From positions 1-45,214 of the forward strand of contig URMF01000024.1 in assembly GCA_900548855.1 (NCBI GenBank): a stretch of DNA of 45,214 nucleotides, read 5' to 3'. Numbering within the stretch: the first letter of the stretch is position 1; each line of letters begins with the position of its first letter. The translations under genes and the position numbers were made by a program. This document shows, piece after piece, positions 24,370-32,915 of the stretch. This DNA comes from an uncultured Eubacteriales bacterium (GTDB lineage: Bacteria; Bacillota; Clostridia; Lachnospirales; Lachnospiraceae). Under the pieces are notes generated by a model. That model saw nothing but the letters and a program-made list of their open reading frames with translations. It was not told the DNA's origin and searched no databases.

Positions 24370-26049
24370 ATGAAACAGTTAACAGGTTCAGAAATCATAA
24401 TCGAATGTCTGAAGGAGCAGGGAGTTGATACCGTATTCGGTTATCCGGGAGGTACAATTCTCAACGTATATGATGCCCTTTACATGCATCAGGATGAAAT
24501 TACGCACATTTTAACCTCTCATGAACAGGGGGCGGCTCATGCTGCAGATGGTTATGCGAGAGCAACAGGAAAAGTTGGAGTATGTATGGCAACCTCTGGT
24601 CCTGGTGCCACGAATTTAGTGACAGGTATTGCAACTGCATATATGGACTCTGTTCCTATGGTTGCTATTACTGCAAATGTAGGCGTTTCCCTGCTTGGCA
24701 AGGATTCCTTTCAGGAGGTTGATATTGCAGGAGTGGTTATGCCGATTACAAAGCACAGCTTTATCGTTAAGAATATTCACGAGCTGGCAGATACCATCCG
24801 CCGTGCATTTAAGATTGCAAAGAGTGGAAGACCCGGACCGGTGCTTGTGGATGTCACAAAGGATGTAACGTCAAACCTTGCAGATTATGAGTATAAGAAA
24901 CCGGAAGAGATTGTTCCGGTTACCAATACGATTAAGGAATCCGATATGGAAGAGGTTGCAAGGCTGATTAAAAAATCAAAGAAGCCATTTATTATGGTAG
25001 GCGGCGGTGTGGTTGCATCCGATGCCTATAAGGAATTCAGAGAGTTTGCAAAGCTTTTGGATGCGCCGGTTTGTGATACCTTGATGGGTAAGGGTGTTAT
25101 GGATGGTAATGACCCACACTATACCGGTATGGTAGGTATGCATGGTACAAAAACCTCCAACTTTGGTGTAACGGCGTCCGATTTATTAATTGTTGTGGGC
25201 GGACGTTTCTCAGACCGTGTAATTGGCAATGCGAAGAAGTTTGCCAATGATGCAAAGATTGTACAGATTGATATTGATGCTGCGGAGATTAACAAGAATA
25301 TTGTTGTGGATGCAAGCATCGTAGGAGACGCAAAGGAAGTACTGGCAAGACTGAATCAGATTATTGAGCAGAAGGACAACAAGGAGTGGCTGGAGGAAAT
25401 TGCTGCATTGGAGAAGAAGTTCCCGAGTACATATCCGACCGATATTTTAACGGGTCCAACGGTTATATCCAAGATTTATGAAATGACCAAGGGCGATGCC
25501 ATAATTACAACAGATGTGGGACAGCATCAGATGTGGGCAGCCCAGATGTACAAATACAAAGAGCCAAGACAGCTGTTGACCTCTGGAGGACTTGGAACCA
25601 TGGGATATGGGCTTGGTGCATGTATCGGTGCAAAGGTTGGAAGAAGAGATAAGGTAGTGGTTAATATTGCAGGAGACGGCTGCTTCCGCATGAATATGAA
25701 TGAGATTGCAACGGCAGTACGTTATAATATTCCGATTATCCAGGTGGTTATTAACAACCATGTGCTGGGTATGGTACGCCAGTGGCAGACATTGTTCTAT
25801 GATAAGAGATATTCCAATACCGTTTTGAATGATGCGGTTGATTTTGTTAAGGTTTCAGAAGGTATGGGAGCCATGGCATTTAAGGCATCTACCATTGCTG
25901 AGTTTGAAGCTGCATTTAAGCAGGCACTGGAAGCCGGAAGACCTTGTGTGATTGATGCGCAGATTGATGAGGATGATAAGGTTTGGCCAATGGTTGCCGC
26001 TGGAAAGCCAATCTCAACCTGCTTCTCAGAGGAAGATTTGGAAAAATAG
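24370..26049 (+). CDS. ilvB: Acetolactate synthase, large (catalytic) subunit
   Basis: A 559-residue thiamine-diphosphate enzyme that condenses pyruvate (or pyruvate plus 2-oxobutyrate) to the acetohydroxy acids of branched-chain synthesis. Visible marks are FGYPGGTILNVYDAL, the catalytic Glu in TSHEQGAAHAADGYAR, SGPGATNLVTGIA, the FAD-domain linker, and the ThDP/Mg motif GDGCFRMNMNEIATA ending in VINN. The start is ATG 24370, 11 bases after AAGGAG; the frame opens 33 bases earlier at a GTG. No small regulatory subunit gene (ilvN) or ilvC follows, although ilvB and ilvN usually travel together. Confidence 0.95.
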   Translation: MKQLTGSEIIIECLKEQGVDTVFGYPGGTILNVYDALYMHQDEITHILTSHEQGAAHAADGYARATGKVGVCMATSGPGATNLVTGIATAYMDSVPMVAITANVGVSLLGKDSFQEVDIAGVVMPITKHSFIVKNIHELADTIRRAFKIAKSGRPGPVLVDVTKDVTSNLADYEYKKPEEIVPVTNTIKESDMEEVARLIKKSKKPFIMVGGGVVASDAYKEFREFAKLLDAPVCDTLMGKGVMDGNDPHYTGMVGMHGTKTSNFGVTASDLLIVVGGRFSDRVIGNAKKFANDAKIVQIDIDAAEINKNIVVDASIVGDAKEVLARLNQIIEQKDNKEWLEEIAALEKKFPSTYPTDILTGPTVISKIYEMTKGDAIITTDVGQHQMWAAQMYKYKEPRQLLTSGGLGTMGYGLGACIGAKVGRRDKVVVNIAGDGCFRMNMNEIATAVRYNIPIIQVVINNHVLGMVRQWQTLFYDKRYSNTVLNDAVDFVKVSEGMGAMAFKASTIAEFEAAFKQALEAGRPCVIDAQIDEDDKVWPMVAAGKPISTCFSEEDLEK

Positions 26050-26148
26050 GGCAGCAGAAGAAAAAAGAGAAGAACAATGTAAATTAATTGTTTCTAAGCT
26101 GCAAAAGCAAACGTATAATAATATAAGGAACATATAGGAGGATATGAA

Positions 26149-27234
26149 ATGGAAAGAGTTTACAATTTTTCAGCAGGACCGTCTGTATTGCCGGAGGTAG
26201 TGTTAAAGCAGGCAGCAGAAGAGATGCTTAACTACAATGGTACGGGTATGAGCGTTATGGAAATGAGCCATCGTTCTAAGGCATTTGAGGAGATTATCCA
26301 GAGTGCGGAACAGGATTTAAGGGATTTATTAGAGATTCCTGATAATTATAAGGTGTTGTTTTTACAGGGTGGCGCATCCCAGCAGTTTGCGGCAATTCCA
26401 ATGAATCTGATGAAAAATGGTGTTGCAGATTATATTATTACCGGACAGTGGGCAAAGAAAGCCTTTGAGGAAGCGAAGAAATATGGCAATGCAAAGGCAA
26501 TTGCATCCTCTGCCGATAAGACTTTTTCCTATATTCCGGATTGCAGTAATCTGGATATTGATGATGATGCAGATTATGTTTATATCTGCCATAACAATAC
26601 AATTTATGGAACGACTTATAAAAAGCTCCCAAATACAAAGGGCAAGATTTTAGTGGCAGACATGTCTTCTGATATTTTGTCACAGCCGGTTAACGTAGAG
26701 GATTATGGACTGATTTACTTTGGTGTTCAAAAAAATGTTGGTCCTGCCGGAGTTGTGGTGGTAATCATCCGTGAAGATTTAATCCGTGATGACGTAATGG
26801 AGGGAACCCCAACCATGTTAAAATATAAAACCCAGGCAGATGCAGATTCTTTATATAATACACCACCATGCTATGGCATTTATATCTGTGGCAAGGTATT
26901 TAAATGGGTAAAGGAGATGGGTGGTCTTCCTGCGATGAAGATTCATAATGAAAAGAAGGCTGCAATCCTTTATGATTTCCTGGATTCTTCTAAGTTATTC
27001 AGGGGTACGGTTGTAAAGGAGGACCGTTCTTTGATGAATGTTCCTTTTGTAACAGGTGACGAGGAGTTAGATGCAAAGTTTGTAAAGGAAGCTACGGCAG
27101 CAGGCTTTGTGAACTTAAAGGGACACAGAACAGTAGGCGGTATGCGAGCTTCTATCTATAATGCAATGCCGATTGAAGGCGTAGAAAAGCTCGTAGAGTT
27201 TATGAAGGAATTTGAGAAAAATAACATGAAGTAA
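26149..27234 (+). CDS. serC: Phosphoserine aminotransferase
   Basis: A 361-residue PLP enzyme that converts 3-phosphohydroxypyruvate and glutamate to phosphoserine. Family marks are YNFSAGPSVLPEVVL at the start, NGTGMSVMEMSHRSK, FLQGGASQQFAAIPMNL, the PLP lysine in FGVQKNVGPAGV, and GHRTVGGMRASIYNAMP near the C-terminus. AGGAGG (26136-26141) precedes the ATG. A possible -10 box TATAAT is seen at 26114-26119 without a good -35. The next gene, serA, starts 20 bases after its stop and makes its substrate. Confidence 0.95.
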   Translation: MERVYNFSAGPSVLPEVVLKQAAEEMLNYNGTGMSVMEMSHRSKAFEEIIQSAEQDLRDLLEIPDNYKVLFLQGGASQQFAAIPMNLMKNGVADYIITGQWAKKAFEEAKKYGNAKAIASSADKTFSYIPDCSNLDIDDDADYVYICHNNTIYGTTYKKLPNTKGKILVADMSSDILSQPVNVEDYGLIYFGVQKNVGPAGVVVVIIREDLIRDDVMEGTPTMLKYKTQADADSLYNTPPCYGIYICGKVFKWVKEMGGLPAMKIHNEKKAAILYDFLDSSKLFRGTVVKEDRSLMNVPFVTGDEELDAKFVKEATAAGFVNLKGHRTVGGMRASIYNAMPIEGVEKLVEFMKEFEKNNMK

Positions 27235-27254
27235 AGAGTATGAAAGGAGTCATC

Positions 27255-28415
27255 ATGACGAAAGTAAATTGTTTAAATCCTATCGCTGCCTGCGGTTTGG
27301 ATTTGTTTTCTGATAACTATGAAATTGTGGACAGCATGGAAAATGCAGATGCCATTTTGGTGCGTTCCGCTTCTATGCATGACCTTGACTTGCCGGAGCA
27401 TCTTACCGCAGTTGCAAGGGCCGGTGCTGGTGTAAACAATATTCCGCTGGACAAATGTGCCGAGAAGGGTATTGTTGTATTTAATACACCGGGTGCCAAT
27501 GCTAATGGTGTAAAGGAAATTGTTGTTGCAGGTCTTCTTCTTGCATCCCGTGACCTGATAGGCGGCTATAATTGGGTAAAAGAAAATGCATCAGATGCGG
27601 ATATTGCAAAAAAGGTTGAGAAGCAGAAAAAGAACTATGCCGGTAACGAAATCCAGGGCAAGAAGCTGGGTGTAATTGGTCTTGGTGCAATTGGTGCAAA
27701 GGTTGCCAATATTGCATTCCGCCTTGGCATGGAGGTATATGGGTATGACCCTTATGTATCGGTAGATGCGGCATGGTCCCTTTCAAGACATATCAAGCAT
27801 ATTACCAATGTAGAAGACATTTACAGAGAGTGTGATTATATCACAATACACGTACCTGCCTTAGACAGTACAAAGGGAATGCTGAATAAGGATGCATTCG
27901 CCATGATGAAGGATGGCGTCCGTATCCTGAATTTTGCAAGAGATATCCTTGTAAAGGATGAGGATATAAAGGAGGCGTTAGCTTCCGGAAAGGTTGCAAA
28001 ATATGTAACGGATTTCCCAAACCCAGCGATTGCAGGAGTAGAGAATGTGATTACACTGCCACATTTAGGTGCATCTACAGAGGAATCAGAGGATAACTGC
28101 GCAATCATGGCAGTAAAACAGATTGCAGATTTTATGGAAAATGGTAATATTAAGAATTCTGTAAACTATCCTGCGTGTGACGCAGGGGTATGTGCGACAG
28201 CTGCCAGAGTGGCAATCTGCCACAAAAATATACCGGATATGTTAACCAGATTTACCGGTGTATTTTCTAAGAAATCCATCAATATTGCCAATATGGTAAG
28301 TAAGTCAAAGGGTGACTGGGCATATACCATTTTGGATGTGGAATCGGAAGTAGACGAGGCGAGCAGGGCAGAGCTGGCAGATGTCGAGGGTGTTGTAAAG
28401 GTCAGAGTAATCTAA
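27255..28415 (+). CDS. serA: D-3-phosphoglycerate dehydrogenase
   Basis: A 386-residue NAD enzyme that starts serine synthesis from 3-phosphoglycerate. It has the 2-hydroxyacid dehydrogenase fold: ARAGAGVNNIPLD, the NAD motif GVIGLGAIGAKVAN, and the catalytic His in LPHLGASTEESE. A C-terminal ACT domain (about 315-386, from ICHKNIPDMLTRFTGVFS) could sense serine. It is the short type lacking the extra intervening domain of long SerA. ATG 27255 is preferred, since AAAGGAG at 27243-27249 precedes it; the frame also has an ATG at 27240. It is the last gene before a terminator. Confidence 0.94.
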   Translation: MTKVNCLNPIAACGLDLFSDNYEIVDSMENADAILVRSASMHDLDLPEHLTAVARAGAGVNNIPLDKCAEKGIVVFNTPGANANGVKEIVVAGLLLASRDLIGGYNWVKENASDADIAKKVEKQKKNYAGNEIQGKKLGVIGLGAIGAKVANIAFRLGMEVYGYDPYVSVDAAWSLSRHIKHITNVEDIYRECDYITIHVPALDSTKGMLNKDAFAMMKDGVRILNFARDILVKDEDIKEALASGKVAKYVTDFPNPAIAGVENVITLPHLGASTEESEDNCAIMAVKQIADFMENGNIKNSVNYPACDAGVCATAARVAICHKNIPDMLTRFTGVFSKKSINIANMVSKSKGDWAYTILDVESEVDEASRAELADVEGVVKVRVI

Positions 28416-28456
28416 AGAGAGACAGAATGAATATTTCTCCGTAAGGAAATATGGAA

Positions 28457-28496
28457 AAAGTCATGTTATACATGAGTGTATAATATGGCTTTTTTT
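28457..28496 (+). terminator. Terminator after serA
   Basis: A 15-bp stem including three G-U pairs (AAAGTCATGTTATAC with GTATAATATGGCTTT) has a six-base loop and runs into seven T. It ends the amino acid block. Confidence 0.8.
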
Positions 28497-28557
28497 ACAC
28501 CGGCATTTCATAAACCAGTTATAAGCTATAGCTAGTTATAAATAGTATTTTGTAGAC

Positions 28558-28756
28558 AATTGCGAAACTGATTTTTTCAAAATGCAAGTGTGCAAATGTA
28601 ACAAATTTATGTTTGCAGGACATTTGAGAACGCCAGTGATTAGCGAGGTACTTTCGAGCTTAGCACTGCTGCGTTCTCAACTAAGTGCAAACGGTCCGGA
28701 AAACATATTTGTTACATTTGTACAACGTGCGGTTTCAATAACAGAGTTTCGCAATT
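28558..28756. repeat. 199-bp foldback (MITE-like) element
   Basis: The ends are perfect 12-bp inverted repeats: AATTGCGAAACT (28558-28569) and AGTTTCGCAATT (28745-28756). Inside are more paired blocks: CAAATGTAACAAAT (28593-28606) with ATTTGTTACATTTG (28707-28720), then GTTTGCA...TTGAGAACGC and CAGTG with their partners around 28633-28694. Nearly the whole element can fold into one imperfect hairpin with a loop of about 25 bases. It has no gene. Its right end is 35 bases before the response regulator start. A half copy lies at 17245-17278. Confidence 0.8.
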
Positions 28757-28791
28757 ACCGGATAGTATTTTATAGAATGAGGAGAAAAGGC

Positions 28792-29466
28792 ATGGCGGTA
28801 AGTATTTTGGTTGCAGATGATGATGATTTGTTGAGAAATCTGGTCAAGGAAGTATTGGAGGAAGAGGGCTATACGGTATATGGGGTTGCAGATGGAGAGA
28901 CAGCATTGGATGTTTTCTGGGAGCATTCAGAGATTGCACTTATTATTCTGGATATCATGATGCCGAAGCTGGATGGTCTGGCAGTATTGAGAGAAATCCG
29001 GGAAAGAGCAGATGTGCCCGTATTAATGCTGACGGCATTGGGAGATTCGGACAGTGAATTATCTTGTCTAAGGCAGGGTGCCAGTGATTTTGTCAGCAAG
29101 CCCTTTCATTATGAAATACTGGTGGAACGGGTTCGAAATCTGTTGAAGCTGACGAAGGCAGAGAGCCTTGAAAATATACAAATTGGGATTTTGGAGATAG
29201 ACCCCATCGGACATAAGGTGTATGTCAATGAGAAGGAGGTTGTATTAAACAATAAGGAATTCCAGTTACTGGAATTTTTGATACATAATCAGAATATTGT
29301 ACTTTCCAGAGAAAAGATTTTAGACCGTATCTGGGGATATGATTATGATGGAGATATTCGTACTATTGACACGCATGTCAAGATGTTAAGGGCAAGTCTT
29401 GGACGAGCAGGTAACTATATTAAAACAATACGTGGAATTGGCTATTCCTTTGAGGAGACATTATGA
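28792..29466 (+). CDS. OmpR/PhoB-family response regulator
   Basis: A 224-residue two-component regulator. The receiver domain (1-115) has the acidic pocket in VADDDD, the phosphorylation site Asp54 in ILDIMMPKLDG, the Thr of LMLTALGDSD and the Lys of VSKPFHYE. The C-terminal winged helix (about 130-224) shows NKEFQLLEFLI, VLSREKILDRIWGYD, RTIDTHVKMLR and IRGIGYSFE. The start is the ATG with GGAG about eight bases upstream; the longer open frame upstream only reads through the foldback element. The stop overlaps the kinase start (ATGA). Target genes cannot be told from sequence. Confidence 0.94.
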   Translation: MAVSILVADDDDLLRNLVKEVLEEEGYTVYGVADGETALDVFWEHSEIALIILDIMMPKLDGLAVLREIRERADVPVLMLTALGDSDSELSCLRQGASDFVSKPFHYEILVERVRNLLKLTKAESLENIQIGILEIDPIGHKVYVNEKEVVLNNKEFQLLEFLIHNQNIVLSREKILDRIWGYDYDGDIRTIDTHVKMLRASLGRAGNYIKTIRGIGYSFEETL

Positions 29467-30902
29467 AGAAATCATTGAGAAAACAATTGTGCTTTATCGG
29501 TGTGGGATTAATCAGTTTATTTGTAATATTGAATATTGTATTAACCTTTTTCTTTATGGTTCCCGTTTCTGTTCTGATAAACAAAAACCAAATGGAAAAG
29601 CTGGCAGTATCGATAACTGATATGGATGACCAAATGGGAGAAGCATTTATATCGTATGCAGAGCAGCTGAAGGAAGATACCAATACGCAGGTGACTATAG
29701 TAGATGAGGGAAAAAATATCTTGTATACAACAAGAAATATTTTGGAGATTGAGAAAAATACGCTGGGTGCTAATCTGAGCAAAACGATAGACTCTAATTC
29801 TGAAAGGTTGAATCAGGGGGAAACCATATCCCAGACAAAAAGCAGAGAAAATGCAAATCAAATAGATGTCAAAGTAATTAAAAAAATAGCAGATAACCGG
29901 TATCTGATATTGTCACGTTCTTATAGAAGTATGCAGAATGCTACCCATAGTGCAATTATATTTGATGTTCTGGCTGGGATTATATTGATATTAATCAGTT
30001 ATGTAATTGTTTATTGTATTAGTAGCCGTCTGGTGGTACCAATCCAGAAAATGACGGTGGCGGCAGAAAATATTTCTAACCTGGAATTTGATACAAAGGT
30101 GGAGGTTCAGTCAGAAGACGAAATCGGACAGCTGGGAAAATCCATTAACAAAATGTCCGGGTATTTGGAGCAGAATTTGGAAATCCTGCAAAATGATGTT
30201 GAAAACCGGAAAAGGCTGGTGCGTAATCTTTCCCATGAAATAAAATCCCCAATTGCGGTTATTATGGGATATGCAGACAGATTGAAGTCCGTTATTTCCA
30301 AGAATCCGGAAAAAGCACTGCAGTACTGTGAAATTATTTCGGATGAGAGTGGCAGGGTGGATATGCTGGTAAAGGAAATGATGGAGTTATCAAAGCTGGA
30401 ACAGCAGACGGATGAGCTGTGTATTGAAAGCTTTACGGCTGAGAAGCTATTTCAGTCCCTGCATGAACGCTTTAATGAGGAAAATATTGAAAAAGAGATT
30501 CAATATGTGGAAGAGTATGGCAGGGAGGATTGGCTGCAGGCGGATTATCTTCTGTTGGAGCGTGCGGTATATAATTTAATCAGCAATGCAGTCTTCCATG
30601 GAAATACAGATAAAATGCAGATTCGGATAAAGGGAGAGCAGAAGCGGGACTACTATGAAATACGTGTATATAATTCGGGAAGCTTCATACCGGAGGAGGA
30701 ATTATCTTCTATATGGGAAGCCTTCAATAAAGTGGATAAGGTAAGAACAAGAGGAAAACAGGGCTCCGGAGTGGGACTTTCCATCGTCAAGGAGGTTGTG
30801 GAGGCACATGGGGGCTACTATTCGGTACAAAACATGGAAAACGGGGTAGAGTTCTGTATTGCTATTAAATGCATAAAAAACTTGCTAAATGAATCAGATT
30901 AG
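29463..30902 (+). CDS. Membrane sensor histidine kinase
   Basis: A 479-residue kinase partner of the regulator before it, with a four-base start-stop overlap. Transmembrane helices at about 13-37 and 163-187 flank an extracytoplasmic sensor domain of about 125 residues. A HAMP linker follows (about 188-240), then HisKA with His258 in NLSHEIKSPIAVIMGY, and the ATPase domain with an N box (RAVYNLISNAVFHG), YNSGSFI and the G2 box GSGVGLSIVKEVVEAHGG. The sensor domain is not of a type I recognise, so the signal is unknown. Confidence 0.94.
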   Translation: MKKSLRKQLCFIGVGLISLFVILNIVLTFFFMVPVSVLINKNQMEKLAVSITDMDDQMGEAFISYAEQLKEDTNTQVTIVDEGKNILYTTRNILEIEKNTLGANLSKTIDSNSERLNQGETISQTKSRENANQIDVKVIKKIADNRYLILSRSYRSMQNATHSAIIFDVLAGIILILISYVIVYCISSRLVVPIQKMTVAAENISNLEFDTKVEVQSEDEIGQLGKSINKMSGYLEQNLEILQNDVENRKRLVRNLSHEIKSPIAVIMGYADRLKSVISKNPEKALQYCEIISDESGRVDMLVKEMMELSKLEQQTDELCIESFTAEKLFQSLHERFNEENIEKEIQYVEEYGREDWLQADYLLLERAVYNLISNAVFHGNTDKMQIRIKGEQKRDYYEIRVYNSGSFIPEEELSSIWEAFNKVDKVRTRGKQGSGVGLSIVKEVVEAHGGYYSVQNMENGVEFCIAIKCIKNLLNESD

Positions 30903-30974
30903 AGTATTATAATGTAGATTTCATACTGTTGGGCTATGAATCCGGCAGGAATACAGATTAAGAGGAGTTTAGCG

Positions 30975-32066
30975 ATGAGTGAAAAGTTAAAGGTAGGTAT
31001 CTTAGGTGGTACCGGAATGGTAGGACAGAGATTTATTGCATTGTTGGAGAATCATCCATGGTTTGAAGTGACAACCATTGCAGCCAGCCCAAGAAGTGCA
31101 GGCAAAACATACGCAGAGGCTGTTGGGGACCGCTGGAAAATGGATACTCCAATGCCGGAGGCAGTTAAAAATATTATCGTTCACAATGTAAATGAAGTGG
31201 AAGAGGTTGCAGCTACGGTTGACTTTGTATTTAGCGCTGTAGATATGACAAAAGAAGAGATTAAGGCAATTGAGGAGGCTTATGCAAAGACGGAGACTCC
31301 GGTTGTCTCTAATAATTCTGCCCATAGATGGACACCGGATGTTCCGATGGTGGTTCCGGAGATTAATCCGGAGCATATGAAGGTTATTGATTTCCAGAAA
31401 AAGCGTCTCGGTACTACCCGTGGATTTGTGGCAGTAAAGCCAAACTGCTCTATTCAGAGCTATGCTCCGGTACTGACTGCATGGAAGGAGTTTGAGCCAT
31501 ATGAGGTAGTGGCAACGACTTATCAGGCAATTTCCGGCGCTGGTAAAACCTTTAAGGACTGGCCGGAGATGGTTGGTAATATTATTCCGTTTATTGGCGG
31601 CGAAGAGGAAAAATCAGAGAAGGAGCCTCTCCGTATCTGGGGGCATATTGACGAGGAGAAAGGGGAGATTGTGCCTGCCGAGAGTCCGGTTATCACATGC
31701 CAGTGTATCCGTGTTCCTGTATTAAATGGTCATACTGCCGCTGTATTTGTAAAGTTTAAGAAACAGGTAACCAAGGAGCAGTTAATACAGAAATTAGTGG
31801 AATATAAGGGTGTTCCGCAGGAATTAGGGCTGCCAAGTGCTCCGAAGCAGTTTATTCAGTATATGGAGGAGGATAACCGTCCACAGGTAACCTTAGATGT
31901 GGACTATGAGAACGGGATGGGTGTTTCCGTAGGACGTATCCGTGAGGACAGCGTATATGACTGGAAATTCGTAGGTCTTTCTCATAATACGGTACGTGGT
32001 GCTGCCGGTGGCGCAGTTCTTTGTGCAGAGCTTTTGAAGGCACAGGGCTATATTACTAAAAAATAA
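30975..32066 (+). CDS. asd: Aspartate-semialdehyde dehydrogenase
   Basis: A 363-residue NADP enzyme that reduces aspartyl phosphate to aspartate semialdehyde, the branch point for lysine, threonine and methionine, and for dipicolinate in spores. Visible marks are GILGGTGMVGQRFIALL, SNNSAHRW, the catalytic Cys in VKPNCSIQSYAP, QAISGAGKTF and the C-terminal GLSHNTVRGAAGG. Length and motifs fit the archaeal/fungal-type Asd, which occurs in Clostridia, not the E. coli type. The ATG has GAGGAG seven bases upstream; the frame opens 39 bases earlier. A TATAAT at 30908-30913 could serve as a -10 box, but no proper -35 is visible. Confidence 0.93.
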   Translation: MSEKLKVGILGGTGMVGQRFIALLENHPWFEVTTIAASPRSAGKTYAEAVGDRWKMDTPMPEAVKNIIVHNVNEVEEVAATVDFVFSAVDMTKEEIKAIEEAYAKTETPVVSNNSAHRWTPDVPMVVPEINPEHMKVIDFQKKRLGTTRGFVAVKPNCSIQSYAPVLTAWKEFEPYEVVATTYQAISGAGKTFKDWPEMVGNIIPFIGGEEEKSEKEPLRIWGHIDEEKGEIVPAESPVITCQCIRVPVLNGHTAAVFVKFKKQVTKEQLIQKLVEYKGVPQELGLPSAPKQFIQYMEEDNRPQVTLDVDYENGMGVSVGRIREDSVYDWKFVGLSHNTVRGAAGGAVLCAELLKAQGYITKK

Positions 32067-32101
32067 TATACTCCGTTATGTAAAAGTGAGAATATTGGAA
32101 G

Positions 32102-32125
32102 ATGCCGGTGACCCCGGCATTTTTC
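32102..32125 (+). terminator. Terminator after asd
   Basis: A 7-bp perfect GC-rich stem ATGCCGG/CCGGCAT with a five-base loop is followed by TTTTCTTTTT. It lies 36 bases after the asd stop. Confidence 0.8.
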
Positions 32126-32134
32126 TTTTTGGAC

Positions 32135-32163
32135 TTTATTCAGGGTAAAAAAAGGTGTATAAT
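32135..32163 (+). promoter_or_regulatory. Candidate promoter of the CbiJ-like/TPR/DUF4125 cluster
   Basis: TATAAT at 32158-32163 lies 17 bases after TTTATT (32135-32140). It sits just after the asd terminator and 55 bases before the next start codon. The -10 box is perfect and the -35 weak. Confidence 0.6.
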
Positions 32164-32217
32164 TTCATTTATATGAGGGTGAACAGGTAAATCGTATGGA
32201 TTAGGAGGTATTATAAA

Positions 32218-32871
32218 ATGGCACATCAGGGGAATGGTCAGGAAGAAGAAAAGAAAGAGATGGTAATTCGCAAAAACGGCGAGCTTGCAATTCCGAGAAC
32301 GGGCTTAGCAGTAAAGGGAGAATTATCCGTGAAGGGGGAACTGGCAGTGAAGGGGGAGCTGGCGGCTATTAACGAGCTGGCAAACAGGGGAGAACTGGTG
32401 GTACCTGGAGAACTGGATAAAAATAATAACAGCGACCGTATCATTATTGTAGAGAGTATTAAAGCCGCTGTGGAATATTTGCAGGATACACAGGGAAATG
32501 TTTTAACCACCACCGGTGCATTGGAAATTTATGAATATACGAAACTTGCAGACTATCAGAAAAGACTGTATTCCAGAGTTCTTCCAAATGGAGGTATTGT
32601 GAAGGCCTGTGAAAATTTAGGAATTTCTGGCAGGCATTTGATTGGAATGACAGGACCGTTTTCAAAAATAATGAATTATGCAACACTTAAGGATTATAAT
32701 ATACGGTATCTTGTAACAAAGGATTCTGGTATTTCCAACGGTTTCCTGGAAAAAATGGAGGCGGCAATGGAATTAGGGGTTACCTTGATTGTGGTTGCTT
32801 CCCCTTACAATGAGGAAGAAGAAAAGGAAGAGGAAGTTGTAAAGCGGTTAAAGGATAAAGCAGTAGGATAA
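32218..32871 (+). CDS. Half-length CbiJ/CobK (precorrin-6A reductase)-like protein with GEL repeats
   Basis: A 217-residue protein of two parts. Residues 21-66 are a run of hexapeptide-like units, typically KGELAV, coded by 18-bp DNA repeats at about 32278-32415. Residues about 72-195 match the C-terminal half of CbiJ/CobK cobalamin-pathway reductases: VESIKAAVEYL, NVLTTTGALEIYEY, the RVLP segment, GMTGPFSKIMNYAT, YLVTKDSG and EKMEAAMELGVTLIVVASP. The N-terminal half of a true CbiJ, with its GTTEGR-type nucleotide start, is absent, and no other cobalamin gene is nearby. Reductase activity is therefore doubtful; a binding or regulatory role is an inference. It is the first gene of a likely operon with a TPR-DUF4037 protein and a DUF4125 protein. 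The C-terminus is highly charged (EEEEKEEEVVKR). Confidence 0.75.
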   Translation: MAHQGNGQEEEKKEMVIRKNGELAIPRTGLAVKGELSVKGELAVKGELAAINELANRGELVVPGELDKNNNSDRIIIVESIKAAVEYLQDTQGNVLTTTGALEIYEYTKLADYQKRLYSRVLPNGGIVKACENLGISGRHLIGMTGPFSKIMNYATLKDYNIRYLVTKDSGISNGFLEKMEAAMELGVTLIVVASPYNEEEEKEEEVVKRLKDKAVG

Positions 32872-32915
32872 AGAAAGGAAAAATCGCAGGGAATCTATGA
32901 CAGGAGGATACAGGC

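Noticed and set aside
28582..28791. A 70-codon N-terminal extension of the response regulator
   Set aside because: It would translate the foldback element. The receiver domain begins at the internal ATG 28792, which has a good ribosome binding site.
32218..32871. A working precorrin-6A reductase (cbiJ)
   Set aside because: The N-terminal nucleotide-binding half is missing and no cobalamin genes are nearby, so the gene symbol was withheld.
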